Source: a virus
Reading direction: 5' to 3' (one strand)
Length of the DNA: 55,143 nt
IMG/VR virus record: IMGVR_UViG_3300030419_003768
Location: 5,996 to 61,138 of that record
Shown here piece after piece: positions 9,370 through 17,000 of this stretch (positions within the stretch are counted from its first letter, which is position 1; each line of letters starts with the position of its first letter). The translations under genes were made by a program, and so were the position numbers. The notes beneath the pieces are model-generated. The model saw only the letters and a list, made by a program, of their open reading frames with translations. It did no database searches and was not told where the DNA came from.

Positions 9370-9726
9370 GTGAACATATTCATTGATGGAGGAACTAGGG
9401 GTTCTAGAATATGCTTGGTTGATGGAGATAAAACCATAGTACATGTGAGGAAAACAAAGACTGGTGACACACCTACAAATAATGAATTAGAATATCTTGC
9501 TTTAGAATACGCATTACAATATATCAAAAACAATCATAAAGGAAAGAGTATAAAGATATACTCTGACTCTAAACTTATAGTAAATCAGATGAATGGTGAT
9601 TGGCGTGTGACCACAGATTCATTGATACCACTTTACAATAAATGTAAAGCCAAGATGACAGATGATATAAAATTAAGATGGGTGTCTAGGAAATTTAATC
9701 TAGCTGGACACGTTCTTGAGGACTAG
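9370..9726 (+). CDS. rnhA: Ribonuclease HI-like protein
   Basis: 118 residues starting at GTG 9370. Type I RNase H motifs are visible: D6 in FIDGGTRGS, E41 in the NNELEYLAL helix, D66 in IYSDSKLIV, and a closing segment WVSRKFNLAGHVLE. It is shorter than typical RNases HI. The enzyme cuts RNA in RNA-DNA hybrids, such as replication primers. The 3' end overlaps the convergent gene at 9695-9937 by 32 nt. The GTG context (GTAATCGTG) recurs at 40691. Confidence 0.8.
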   Translation: MNIFIDGGTRGSRICLVDGDKTIVHVRKTKTGDTPTNNELEYLALEYALQYIKNNHKGKSIKIYSDSKLIVNQMNGDWRVTTDSLIPLYNKCKAKMTDDIKLRWVSRKFNLAGHVLED

Positions 9727-9937
9727 GCTTTCTAGGATAAGTTTCATGACCTTGATCATTAGCTTGATTACTTTGTGAGAATGACTCTAACATTCTATGG
9801 AATACTGCAGCATCACTCTCATACATATCACCATTCTTAGTCTTCTTTACATACTTTGCAAATTTTCTAAACATTTCTTTATCCTCCCATGTGACACAGA
9901 TTGTGGTATGTGAGTTTCCTGCTTTCCTTTTTGCCAT
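9695..9937 (-). CDS. Small putative ribbon-helix-helix DNA-binding protein
   Basis: 80 residues. A beta-strand-like TTICVTWED followed by two amphipathic helices (KEMFRKFAKYV, SDAAVFHRMLESF) matches the outline of a ribbon-helix-helix repressor; the C-terminal third is polar and Pro-rich. A TATA-like box (minus strand, about 9953-9967) lies before the ATG. Candidate regulator of the neighbouring genes; the domain call is tentative. Confidence 0.5.
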   Translation of the reverse strand: MAKRKAGNSHTTICVTWEDKEMFRKFAKYVKKTKNGDMYESDAAVFHRMLESFSQSNQANDQGHETYPRKPSPQERVQLD

Positions 9938-9972
9938 GATATTTCTAAGAATAGTTATTATATAAATCTTTC

Positions 9973-10803
9973 TTAACTACAGCCATTAGACTTTTTACCT
10001 TCGTTTATAAAGTAACAAGCATCAGGTAGCCAAGGTGGGTGTGGTTTTAAATATCCATCTTCTCCATATATTTGAACTAATTGAAACTTATCTGCTATAG
10101 TTATTTCAAATCTAATATCTTCATCCTCAAATGGAGATAGAGTTGGAACTAATGCTGACCTTTTATGGTCTTGTTTATCTCCCCAATAATGACCTAAGCC
10201 TAACCCATGTCCAAGTTCATGAAGAACTATATTATATACAGTGTTCAATGGAAGTTGTTTTTTCTCAAACACAAATTCAAATTGACCTTCACTATTTTCT
10301 TTCATACTACCTAAATCTATTACTATATTATTTCGTTCCTCTGCGTGTAGGAAAACTACGATGTAGGTAAACTTATGTTTACTGTCGGCAAAATCTATTC
10401 CAGTTAAACCTAGAGCCAAATCATCTGTTCTCTCATTCCATGCTTCAAACGTTAAGAATATAGTACAATGCCTGTAATCATCTGGTGTTTTATTCCAGTG
10501 TTCATGGTAAGGAACTGTTGAATGTGTGAACATTGTCCAATCTCCATCAGTAAACTCACTCATCTGTATTTGCCATTCAAGTATTGCACTCCAAGATTCA
10601 TACTCTACAGCCTTCCAATAATCCCAATCAACATGTGTTGGGTTAGGTTCAAACAAACAAACTTGTGGTCTAGCATCATGTCTAATACCCAAGTTTTCAT
10701 ATTTATCTCCTTCTTCATGTGTAAAACCAAACGCTTGAACACTTGTTACCATTAATAAACTAACTACTATTAGAGAAATTCCAAGTAATTTCAAACCTTC
10801 CAT
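9973..10803 (-). CDS. Secreted metzincin-type zinc metalloprotease
   Basis: 276 residues with an N-terminal signal peptide (hydrophobic residues 5-24, ending VQA). The zinc site HELGHGLGLGH at 195-205 is the full HExxHxxGxxH metzincin motif. The usual Met-turn should follow at SALVPTLSPF, but the methionine position is occupied by Leu or Val. Related matrixin-like proteases occur in thaumarchaea (recalled, not searched). Export suggests action on the cell surface, such as S-layer opening for release or removal of receptors (inference). It is transcribed away from 10839 from a shared intergenic region. Confidence 0.8.
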   Translation of the reverse strand: MEGLKLLGISLIVVSLLMVTSVQAFGFTHEEGDKYENLGIRHDARPQVCLFEPNPTHVDWDYWKAVEYESWSAILEWQIQMSEFTDGDWTMFTHSTVPYHEHWNKTPDDYRHCTIFLTFEAWNERTDDLALGLTGIDFADSKHKFTYIVVFLHAEERNNIVIDLGSMKENSEGQFEFVFEKKQLPLNTVYNIVLHELGHGLGLGHYWGDKQDHKRSALVPTLSPFEDEDIRFEITIADKFQLVQIYGEDGYLKPHPPWLPDACYFINEGKKSNGCS

Positions 10804-10838
10804 AAGATTTATATGAGAGACTATTATATATATTTAAC
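10804..10838. promoter_or_regulatory. Compact divergent promoter region
   Basis: 35 nt separate two divergent start codons. On the plus strand GATTTATATGA lies about 27 nt before ATG 10839; on the minus strand TTAAATATATATAA lies 20-33 nt before ATG 10803. Both genes can be leaderless, and the two preinitiation complexes would overlap. Confidence 0.5.
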
Positions 10839-11216
10839 ATGGGTTCTAAGATTAAAGCCAAGTACGACGGTAGTTGTAAAATCTGTGGTTCTGTTTGGAA
10901 TGTAGGGGATGATCTCTATTACCAGAAACAACCAAGAGCTACATGTTCTGAAGAAGAGTGTTTTAAACAACAAGGTGGAACTGTTAAAGAATATGTTGTC
11001 AGAAAAGATGATGTAATCATAACTAGAATACCAGAAATCGATGTTCAAGATTCAGTTAAACAAGTGGCTGACACACTGCAACAATATATTGTTGTAGCAC
11101 ATCATCTAACTAAATCACTATATCCTGAACTAGATATTAACACACATACTTTTGGACAGATACGTTCTAAAGTGATAGACCAATTACTATATTGTACTGA
11201 CATACAAAAACAGTGA
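10839..11216 (+). CDS. Zinc-ribbon protein of unknown function
   Basis: 125 residues. The N-terminal 45 residues hold CKICG and CSEEECF with a VGDDLYYQK stretch between them, a layout seen in archaeal zinc-binding proteins. The rest is helical without a recognised domain. First gene of the plus-strand early block. Confidence 0.55.
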   Translation: MGSKIKAKYDGSCKICGSVWNVGDDLYYQKQPRATCSEEECFKQQGGTVKEYVVRKDDVIITRIPEIDVQDSVKQVADTLQQYIVVAHHLTKSLYPELDINTHTFGQIRSKVIDQLLYCTDIQKQ

Positions 11217-11220
11217 TAAG

Positions 11221-11230
11221 GTTTATATTA
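11221..11230 (+). promoter_or_regulatory. TATA-like promoter, GTTTATATTA
   Basis: Centred 25 nt before ATG 11251; leaderless spacing. Confidence 0.5.
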
Positions 11231-11250
11231 CGGAATAGTATATGTAAATC

Positions 11251-11577
11251 ATGAACATTAGCAAAGTTCTTGAGCCTGAAGAGCGTGAAGATTCAACTCC
11301 TCTAAAAGCAGGAGATGAAATGACAATCCAAGGTTTCAAAATCAAGCATAATAGAAAGTTTGATGCTGACCTCGTTGAGATAAAAACAACTGAGGGCTTA
11401 CGTCATACTTATGCTAAGACCATTATCGGTCAGGGGAAAGCTGATGGTTGGTGGGCAGAGCAAGTTAAAAAATGCGTTGCCTTAGATGCCTCAGATGGTC
11501 TTGATGTGGTTGTTGTAGAACGTGAGTCTAATACAACTGGCAATAAAATGCTAGCTTTAGAAACACGTAAGGAATAA
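11251..11577 (+). CDS. Unknown 108-aa beta-rich protein
   Basis: Charged protein with a beta-rich core (AGDEMTIQGFKIKHN, ADLVEIKTTEG, GLDVVVVERE) and one WW pair; no known motif. It has its own TATA box and is followed by a T-rich terminator, so it forms a single-gene transcription unit. A small nucleic-acid-binding barrel is conceivable but not shown. Confidence 0.55.
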   Translation: MNISKVLEPEEREDSTPLKAGDEMTIQGFKIKHNRKFDADLVEIKTTEGLRHTYAKTIIGQGKADGWWAEQVKKCVALDASDGLDVVVVERESNTTGNKMLALETRKE

Positions 11578-11578
11578 C

Positions 11579-11600
11579 CATTCCTTTTTTTCTTTTTTAG
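11579..11600 (+). terminator. T-rich archaeal terminator
   Basis: Runs of seven and six T interrupted by one C directly after the stop codon of the 108-aa gene; archaeal-type oligo-T termination. Confidence 0.5.
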
Positions 11601-11635
11601 ACAACACTTATATTACTCTACATCTATACTATATT

Positions 11636-11845
11636 ATGGAACAATGCCAAACATGTTATAGGTCAAAAGATAAAATAGATACTTGCCTTTGGAATGGTAA
11701 GGTCATGTGTAATAAATGTGCAGGAAAATTATTAAAATATACATGGGGTGGAAAGAATCCAAAAGACTGTCCACATCCAAACTTCTTTTTTAAAGAATGG
11801 AAATTTTACTGTAGAACCTGTGGGAAATTAGAGAATGAACGCTAA
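11636..11845 (+). CDS. Zinc-binding small protein, 69 aa
   Basis: Contains CQTC, CNKC, a CPHP segment and CRTCG pairs, enough for two zinc sites. CTTATATTA lies 24 nt before the start. First member of a run of overlapping cysteine-rich genes up to 13234. Function unknown. Confidence 0.55.
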   Translation: MEQCQTCYRSKDKIDTCLWNGKVMCNKCAGKLLKYTWGGKNPKDCPHPNFFFKEWKFYCRTCGKLENER

Positions 11846-11948
11846 CGAAGAACATGAATACCCTCAATGTAGAATATGTAAAGACTTAATGCCTAAGGAT
11901 TGGGAATGGGATGAATGTGCTGCATGTATGGAGTGGTATCAACATTGA
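11835..11948 (+). CDS. Zinc-ribbon microprotein, 37 aa
   Basis: ATG 11835 overlaps the previous gene by 11 nt. Acidic protein with CRICKDLMP and CAACMEW pairs (CxxC-x12-CxxC), a minimal zinc ribbon. Overlaps the next gene by 4 nt. Confidence 0.5.
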   Translation: MNANEEHEYPQCRICKDLMPKDWEWDECAACMEWYQH

Positions 11949-12067
11949 CTTGTAAAGAAAAATGTGACAGGTGTGGTTGGAAAATGGAAGAGTTACAATC
12001 ATGTCATTTACGATGTCCTAATTGTGGTTCTCATCTTGATTGTTCTGATAAAGGGAGTGCATGGTAA
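11945..12067 (+). CDS. Zinc-ribbon microprotein, 40 aa, TTG start
   Basis: Starts at TTG 11945 inside a TTGA overlap with the previous stop. Pattern CDRCGW ... CHLRCPNCG ... C, a zinc ribbon. Its TAA forms a TAATG junction with the next gene. Confidence 0.45.
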   Translation: MTCKEKCDRCGWKMEELQSCHLRCPNCGSHLDCSDKGSAW

Positions 12068-12249
12068 TGAATATATGTAAAGGTGTTTGTCAATTAAAAT
12101 TAACAACAGCAAACTACACTAGAGGATGGAGATACCTAGGTGATGGGTGGAGAAAATGCAGTACTTGTATGATTTCAATAAAGACAGATGAGTTTAAATG
12201 TCCTTGTTGTAAAAGGAAATTAAGGGTTGGTTGTATAATTGCAAATTAA
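12067..12249 (+). CDS. Host-like CPCC zinc-ribbon protein, 60 aa
   Basis: Start taken at ATG 12067 (TAATG junction) rather than in-frame ATG 12061. Layout CxxxC near the N-terminus, CSTC in the middle, then CPCCKRKLR. The same layout occurs in the genes at 31502, 31829 and 40691. Small proteins of this design are common in thaumarchaeal genomes (recalled). Possibly a transcription-associated zinc ribbon. Confidence 0.55.
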   Translation: MNICKGVCQLKLTTANYTRGWRYLGDGWRKCSTCMISIKTDEFKCPCCKRKLRVGCIIAN

Positions 12250-12781
12250 TTTCACTACAGAAAACATTGACAGGAAGCAGTATGAGCAGTTGATATTATA
12301 TTATATCTATGAACACTATCATTACACAGATTTTAAAAGATTACAAGAGCAAGATAAATGGGTAATAAATATAAAAAGAACACAAGATTTTGATAAGGGA
12401 TTTTATCAAGGTGCTGCAAGAAAAGATGAATTAGATTACTCTATACCACATGGGGTTACAGGTCTTGGAGATATAACTTGTTACATATCTGATAATAAGA
12501 ACAGTATATATACAATGCAAAACATGAGTGTGATATGTCATGAGTTGGCACATATGATACTAATGATATACTACCCAGATAGAATAACTAAACAAAGACA
12601 TGATGATTTCTATGGTAAGGTGGGTGATAATAGAAAGTTCTTTTCATCAGAAGTACATGATAGAATAACAGAAGGAAAGACAAAGATATTTAGAAGGAAA
12701 ATATCTAGGTTTAAATCTATTAGTTTTATAGGTGTTGATATATCTGACGTAACAAATAGTAGGAGGAATATGACATGGTAA
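12239..12781 (+). CDS. Putative HExxH metallopeptidase-like protein
   Basis: 180 residues from TTG 12239, overlapping the previous gene by 11 nt. HELAH lies in an ICHELAHMILMIYY helix near residue 101, preceded by a beta-like segment, as in zincin peptidases; the HDDFYGKV segment about 20 residues later could give a third ligand. No signal peptide, so it would be intracellular, unlike the metzincin at 9973. Substrate unknown. Confidence 0.5.
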   Translation: MQINFTTENIDRKQYEQLILYYIYEHYHYTDFKRLQEQDKWVINIKRTQDFDKGFYQGAARKDELDYSIPHGVTGLGDITCYISDNKNSIYTMQNMSVICHELAHMILMIYYPDRITKQRHDDFYGKVGDNRKFFSSEVHDRITEGKTKIFRRKISRFKSISFIGVDISDVTNSRRNMTW

Positions 12782-12867
12782 AAATGGAGACACTTAGAGA
12801 CTTTGAAATGTATCAAATGTTTAAAGACGTAAAGAAAAAGAAAAAGAGGAAGAAGAATATTGGGTGA
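12775..12867 (+). CDS. Tiny Lys-rich protein, 30 aa
   Basis: ATG 12775 overlaps the upstream gene by 7 nt and its TGA overlaps the next gene by 8 nt. The C-terminal half is almost all lysine and arginine. Could be translated only for coupling. Confidence 0.3.
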   Translation: MVKMETLRDFEMYQMFKDVKKKKKRKKNIG

Positions 12868-13234
12868 TAAAACCTGTAATAAGTGTGGGTATAAAGGTCT
12901 TGGATGGGATATGGAATTCCACAAAAAGACTGGTAAGTGGAAACTAGATAATCATAGAAGACAAGATGGTAAATGGTGTAACAAACCTCCTGAATCAATC
13001 ATGCGTATGAGAAGAAAGCATGAGATTGATGCATGTCCTTATTGTTTTCACACAAGTAACTTTGGAATGTTCACAAAAGAATCAGGTGATTTAGAAAAAC
13101 ATATTAAAGCATATCATCCTAGCCAAGAAGTACTGACAGATTTAGATTATAAAATAATGCACGGTGGATTAGCAGGAGTTGATTTAAAATATTGGAAGTC
13201 CGATCCTCACCATTCTAAATACGAGAAACGTTAA
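12860..13234 (+). CDS. Two-zinc-finger protein
   Basis: 124 residues from TTG 12860. The N-terminal module has CNKCGYKGLGWD, a GKWKLDNH stretch and a later WC; a classical C2H2-like finger follows with CPYCFHTSN ... LEKHIKAYH. The combination suggests nucleic-acid binding. Last of the overlapping cysteine-rich genes. Confidence 0.55.
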   Translation: MGDKTCNKCGYKGLGWDMEFHKKTGKWKLDNHRRQDGKWCNKPPESIMRMRRKHEIDACPYCFHTSNFGMFTKESGDLEKHIKAYHPSQEVLTDLDYKIMHGGLAGVDLKYWKSDPHHSKYEKR

Positions 13235-13240
13235 TATAGG
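13229..13240 (+). promoter_or_regulatory. Promoter AAACGTTAATATAG, copy 1
   Basis: The box with its AAACG extension is the same as the one before radA; centre 25 nt before ATG 13260. Confidence 0.55.
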
Positions 13241-13259
13241 GGATAGTGTTATACAAATC

Positions 13260-14102
13260 ATGTCAAAATACAAATTAAAAGGAAGAAGTAAATCTTCAAA
13301 AACAATATTAAACTTAGCAGATATTCATGACGGAGCAACAACTTCTGTTTGTTCACCAGAACCATACATAAATGATTTGAATACAACATTTAGACCTAAC
13401 AAATTACAGAGAACTTTGTATGATATTTGGGAACAAGTACCTGACTCACTTTCAAAAAAGAAAACAGATTTGATAGTGATTAATGGTGAGCCTGTTGATG
13501 GAGCAAACAAGAAAGGTCTAGGTCAACAATCATGGACAACAAATCTATGGGATCAGGCTGAAGACTTTATGAAATTAATGAAAGTTCATGCCTATGATAA
13601 TATATTATTTACTAGAGGCTCTGGCTACCATGTTCAAATAGATGGTACAAATATAGAGGAGATTATAGCAAAACAAATGAACGCCTTGAAGTATAAAGCA
13701 TACGGTGGAGAAGGTGCTACAGATTACTATGCTTTCGTAGAAGCCTATGGCAAAATGTTTAACTTCACTCATCATGTAGGCTTTAACAAATGGGCAGCAT
13801 ATAGAACAACTGCATTAGCAAGAGAGATGGCAGGCATGGTATTTGAGAATAATAAATTACACAAGTCAGATGTTATAGTAAGAAGTCATGTTCATTATTT
13901 TGTACACGTAGAGTTTGTTAATACTCATGGTTGTACAACGCCTGCATGGAAATTTCCTGACGGACATCTTTTCCGTGGTGGAGTAGCAGGAACAACTCCT
14001 GATATTGGAGCAGTAGAATTTATCATTGAACCTAACGGTGAGATTATAGTAAAGAAACATATAACCGAAGTAGAATTAAAACCACTGGTGAGACATATTT
14101 AA
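13260..14102 (+). CDS. Calcineurin-like metallophosphoesterase
   Basis: 280 residues with the ordered family motifs: D21-x-H23 in LADIHDG, NGEPVDG at about 75-81, RGSGYH at 119-124 in the GN(H/D) position, HHVGF, and the closing SHVHYF motif. The second motif has Glu where Asp is usual (GD to GE). Members hydrolyse phosphodiesters, including nucleic-acid ends; a DNA-repair or cyclic-nucleotide role cannot be separated from sequence. Expressed from the same promoter type as radA, which suggests co-regulation. Confidence 0.75.
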   Translation: MSKYKLKGRSKSSKTILNLADIHDGATTSVCSPEPYINDLNTTFRPNKLQRTLYDIWEQVPDSLSKKKTDLIVINGEPVDGANKKGLGQQSWTTNLWDQAEDFMKLMKVHAYDNILFTRGSGYHVQIDGTNIEEIIAKQMNALKYKAYGGEGATDYYAFVEAYGKMFNFTHHVGFNKWAAYRTTALAREMAGMVFENNKLHKSDVIVRSHVHYFVHVEFVNTHGCTTPAWKFPDGHLFRGGVAGTTPDIGAVEFIIEPNGEIIVKKHITEVELKPLVRHI

Positions 14103-14197
14103 TGCCAAGTTATAGAGCATACTCAGGTGTTTTAGTGAGGTCAAGAGTTCACTATTTTGAGAAGGATGATGAAGAAGAAAGTAATTCTAACTCTTAG
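14102..14197 (+). CDS. Small protein, 31 aa
   Basis: TAATG junction with the phosphoesterase. The SRVHYFE segment resembles part of the upstream protein's SHVHYF end, probably by chance. Acidic Ser/Asn-rich tail. Overlaps the next gene. Weak call. Confidence 0.3.
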   Translation: MPSYRAYSGVLVRSRVHYFEKDDEEESNSNS

Positions 14198-14435
14198 TGA
14201 CAAAGATGCTGAGATTTGGGAGTCAAAAACTACCAAACAATTAATCGTAGAGAACCTACCAAAAGGTAAGCCAACTATATGCTCCCTTGTAGCAAAGTCA
14301 TTAGGCAAGCATCCTAGAAGAGTCATGGATTGTTTGATGGAGTTACATGAAGAGGGATTCTTAGAGATGAGAGAAGGTAAGGTAGAGACAAAGCAGGGTA
14401 GAACTGTCGCCAAGATTTTCACCAGAGTAAAATAA
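14166..14435 (+). CDS. Winged-helix DNA-binding protein
   Basis: 89 residues. A helix-turn-helix-like stretch (TICSLVAKSLGKHPRRVMDCLMEL) is followed by a wing-like GFLEMREGKVETKQGRTVAKI hairpin. Start taken at ATG 14166 after AGAAGG; ATG 14169 and TTG 14157 are alternatives. Likely transcription regulator, placed just before the replication genes. Confidence 0.6.
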   Translation: MMKKKVILTLSDKDAEIWESKTTKQLIVENLPKGKPTICSLVAKSLGKHPRRVMDCLMELHEEGFLEMREGKVETKQGRTVAKIFTRVK

Positions 14436-14462
14436 TATATCTCTGTTATATTTCTTCAATGC

Positions 14463-14475
14463 AAAATTATAAATA
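14463..14475 (+). promoter_or_regulatory. TATA-like promoter, AATTATAAATAGG
   Basis: Centred about 27 nt before ATG 14497. Confidence 0.45.
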
Positions 14476-14496
14476 GGGTATTGAATAATACCTTCT

Positions 14497-14625
14497 ATGT
14501 TCGTTGAGATATATGTAGAAGGATTAAAAGACCCTTTTCTATTACCAGTCGGAAAGTTATCGAGTGTAGGTAAACAACTAGAAGCTCGAGGTAAAAAATG
14601 GAAGTACGGTAAGACCTACTCCTAA
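14497..14625 (+). CDS. Small protein, 42 aa
   Basis: Basic protein with a beta-like start (MFVEIYVEG). It has its own TATA-like box and a T-run after the stop, so it behaves as a single-gene unit. Function unknown. Confidence 0.5.
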   Translation: MFVEIYVEGLKDPFLLPVGKLSSVGKQLEARGKKWKYGKTYS

Positions 14626-14628
14626 TCA

Positions 14629-14638
14629 TTTTTTTTTC
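14629..14638 (+). terminator. Oligo-T terminator
   Basis: Run of T right after the 42-aa gene and before the promoter of the MCM unit. Confidence 0.45.
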
Positions 14639-14644
14639 AACAAC

Positions 14645-14654
14645 ATTTATATTA
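14645..14654 (+). promoter_or_regulatory. TATA-like promoter of the MCM operon
   Basis: ATTTATATTA centred 26 nt before ATG 14675. Confidence 0.5.
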
Positions 14655-14674
14655 TTCAATGTTCTAGTAATTAC

Positions 14675-14992
14675 ATGAATTTTAACGCAGGAATTAAATC
14701 AATATCAATAAGCAAGGAAGCCAAGAAAGTATTTGAGGAGCTTGATTCTATAAGACCAAAACATATATCGTTTAGTTTAATGTTAGCTATAGCAGCAGAT
14801 GAATATGTCAAACAACATAACAAAGGTCTAGTAAAACTAGATGATTTTAATGAGGATGACAGAGTAACAGTACCAAAGTTCTTTTCAGATATGAATACAT
14901 GGATTAATTATGTCACTGGAATAGATGATAAAGATAAGAGTGACATCAAGGAAAGATTACTACAACTTCAGAACCTAATGGATAGAGTATAA
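14675..14992 (+). CDS. Unknown 105-aa helical protein, MCM partner candidate
   Basis: Begins with a beta-like ISISKEAKKVFEEL segment that could be ribbon-helix-helix-like, then helices. It shares a TAATG junction with mcm, so translation is coupled. A loader or regulator of MCM is a reasonable guess from position only. Confidence 0.5.
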   Translation: MNFNAGIKSISISKEAKKVFEELDSIRPKHISFSLMLAIAADEYVKQHNKGLVKLDDFNEDDRVTVPKFFSDMNTWINYVTGIDDKDKSDIKERLLQLQNLMDRV

Positions 14993-16962
14993 TGCAGTTC
15001 ACAGAGTCTCATATAGTATCACATCTAAAAGATATATTCAGTTCATCAAAATATAATGATATAATATCACGACTAAGACCAGAGAGCACATTCACATTGA
15101 ATGTAATGGAAGATGATTTGTACACATTCTTTACTGATTCAAAAGAAGAGTTTAAAGAACATGTAAAATCTGCCATCTTTTCTATGAAGGAGGAGCAGTA
15201 TGGTAGTGGTGTTGATGTGAGATATGATTTTAGAAATTTAAAAATTAACTTAGTATCAAATCATGTAATAAAAATGCACGATTTAAATGCAAAGAATCAT
15301 GAGAGAAATATTGTAACTTTTGATTGTGAAATAATAGCAGTTGAAAGAGAGAAATCATATGTTAAACAAGCAACAGGAATATGTCCTCAATGTTTCAAAG
15401 AGATGGATATAAAATCTGATTATGATAGAGATATAACAAAAACAATATGCCCAAACCTTACATGTAAAAATCAGAAGGTAAATATAGACACAAAGAATTT
15501 AGTTACAGATAACATACAGTATGTATATCTACAAGAGTTATTATCTGATGCAAAGAATAACTCACCAATAATTATGAGGGCAGTGACAACAGATGAGTTA
15601 TCAGGTACGTTATTTGTAGGACAGAAGAAAAGAATATCTGGTATGTATAAATCAGTGATAGGAAAGGATAAGAACAAAGACAACATAAACGAGATAACAA
15701 TAGAGGTTTTTGCAGCTAAGGATTTGGAGAAAAAAAATGATGTGTGTTTAACTTCTGAGGAAATACAAGAGTTAGTAAAGGAATCAAAACGAGATGGCTT
15801 TATGGATGATGTGGTAGGTAGTTTTGCACCATTGATTATAGGATATAAGGATATAAAATTCTCAATCTTACTAATGTTAGCAGGAGGATATTCCAAAGTA
15901 AAACGTGGAGATATAAACGTACTGTTAGTTGGCGATCCGTCACTTGCAAAGTCAGAATTATTAAAAGAGTGTTCAAAGGTATCATCAAAATCTATGTACA
16001 CATCTGGCAGAGGAGCCAGTGCTGCAGGACTTACAATAGGTCTAGTCAAGATGGACAACGGAAGTCAAGTAGCACAAGCAGGAGTACTACCATTATGTAA
16101 TGAAGGACATGCTTGCATAGATGAGTTTGATAAAATGAATCCTAATGATAGAAGTGCAATGCACGAAGGTATGGAACAACAAACTGTCAGCATAGCAAAG
16201 GCAGGATTTAGAATGACACTTCCTGCAAAGACTAGCATACTTGCTGCAGCAAACCCAAAATATGGAAAGTATGATACAGAGATGTCACTAATAGATAACA
16301 TAGATATACCAGTACCTCTCGTCTCTAGATTCGATTTGATATGGTTAATCAGAGATAAGGTTGACAAATCTCAAGACATAATAAAAGCAGAGCACGTTTT
16401 AGAAACCTTCACAGGTGAGGACATGTCAAACAAGGTATTCCTAGACAGAAACAAACTTACCTCATACATTAACTTTGTAAAAGAAATTAAACCTACCATA
16501 AGTGATGAAGCAAAGTCAAAACTATCAGAAATTTACCAAAAAATGAGGTCACTTTCTGCAAGTAATGAATCACTTGCCGTGGGTGTTAGACAACTGGAAG
16601 CGTTAGCAAGGTTATCAACTGCACACGCAAAGATGTTGTTCAAGAACGAGGTTGACGTAACAGATGTCACTGTTGTAGAAGGACTCTTGAAGAGTATGTA
16701 TGAATCACTCGGAGTAAAAATGGACAGTGGTTTTACACAGGCTACACTAGTCTTGGGAAAGAAAGAAACAAAAGAACAAACTGCAACAAGAGTATGGAAA
16801 GAATGTGAGAATGAAAGAAAGTCAGTAAAGTATAGCGATTTTATTAAAAAATTATCAGAGACAGGACTGTATGATGAGTCATCTGCGAAATCATTATTCG
16901 CACAATGGGAAATGAAGTGCTTGATAAAACTAAATGGTGATGGAAGATACCAAAAAATATAG
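14992..16962 (+). CDS. mcm: MCM replicative helicase
   Basis: 656 residues. The N-terminal half carries a zinc ribbon (CPQC at 131-134 and CPNLTC about 20 residues later). The AAA+ core has the MCM-type Walker A GDPSLAKSE starting at 314, Walker B ACIDEFDK with D377-E378, sensor 1 AAANPKYG, and arginine finger SRFD. The C-terminal ~80 residues resemble the archaeal MCM winged helix. It unwinds DNA at the fork as a hexamer. With no viral polymerase visible, it presumably recruits the host replisome to viral DNA. Confidence 0.95.
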   Translation: MQFTESHIVSHLKDIFSSSKYNDIISRLRPESTFTLNVMEDDLYTFFTDSKEEFKEHVKSAIFSMKEEQYGSGVDVRYDFRNLKINLVSNHVIKMHDLNAKNHERNIVTFDCEIIAVEREKSYVKQATGICPQCFKEMDIKSDYDRDITKTICPNLTCKNQKVNIDTKNLVTDNIQYVYLQELLSDAKNNSPIIMRAVTTDELSGTLFVGQKKRISGMYKSVIGKDKNKDNINEITIEVFAAKDLEKKNDVCLTSEEIQELVKESKRDGFMDDVVGSFAPLIIGYKDIKFSILLMLAGGYSKVKRGDINVLLVGDPSLAKSELLKECSKVSSKSMYTSGRGASAAGLTIGLVKMDNGSQVAQAGVLPLCNEGHACIDEFDKMNPNDRSAMHEGMEQQTVSIAKAGFRMTLPAKTSILAAANPKYGKYDTEMSLIDNIDIPVPLVSRFDLIWLIRDKVDKSQDIIKAEHVLETFTGEDMSNKVFLDRNKLTSYINFVKEIKPTISDEAKSKLSEIYQKMRSLSASNESLAVGVRQLEALARLSTAHAKMLFKNEVDVTDVTVVEGLLKSMYESLGVKMDSGFTQATLVLGKKETKEQTATRVWKECENERKSVKYSDFIKKLSETGLYDESSAKSLFAQWEMKCLIKLNGDGRYQKI

Positions 16963-16970
16963 ATGCAAAC

Positions 16971-16980
16971 GTTAATATAG
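16971..16980 (+). promoter_or_regulatory. Promoter AAACGTTAATATAG, copy 2 (radA)
   Basis: GTTAATATAG centred 26 nt before ATG 17001, with the same AAACG extension as at 13229. Confidence 0.55.
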
Positions 16981-17000
16981 AGGAAGATGTTAAGGATAAC

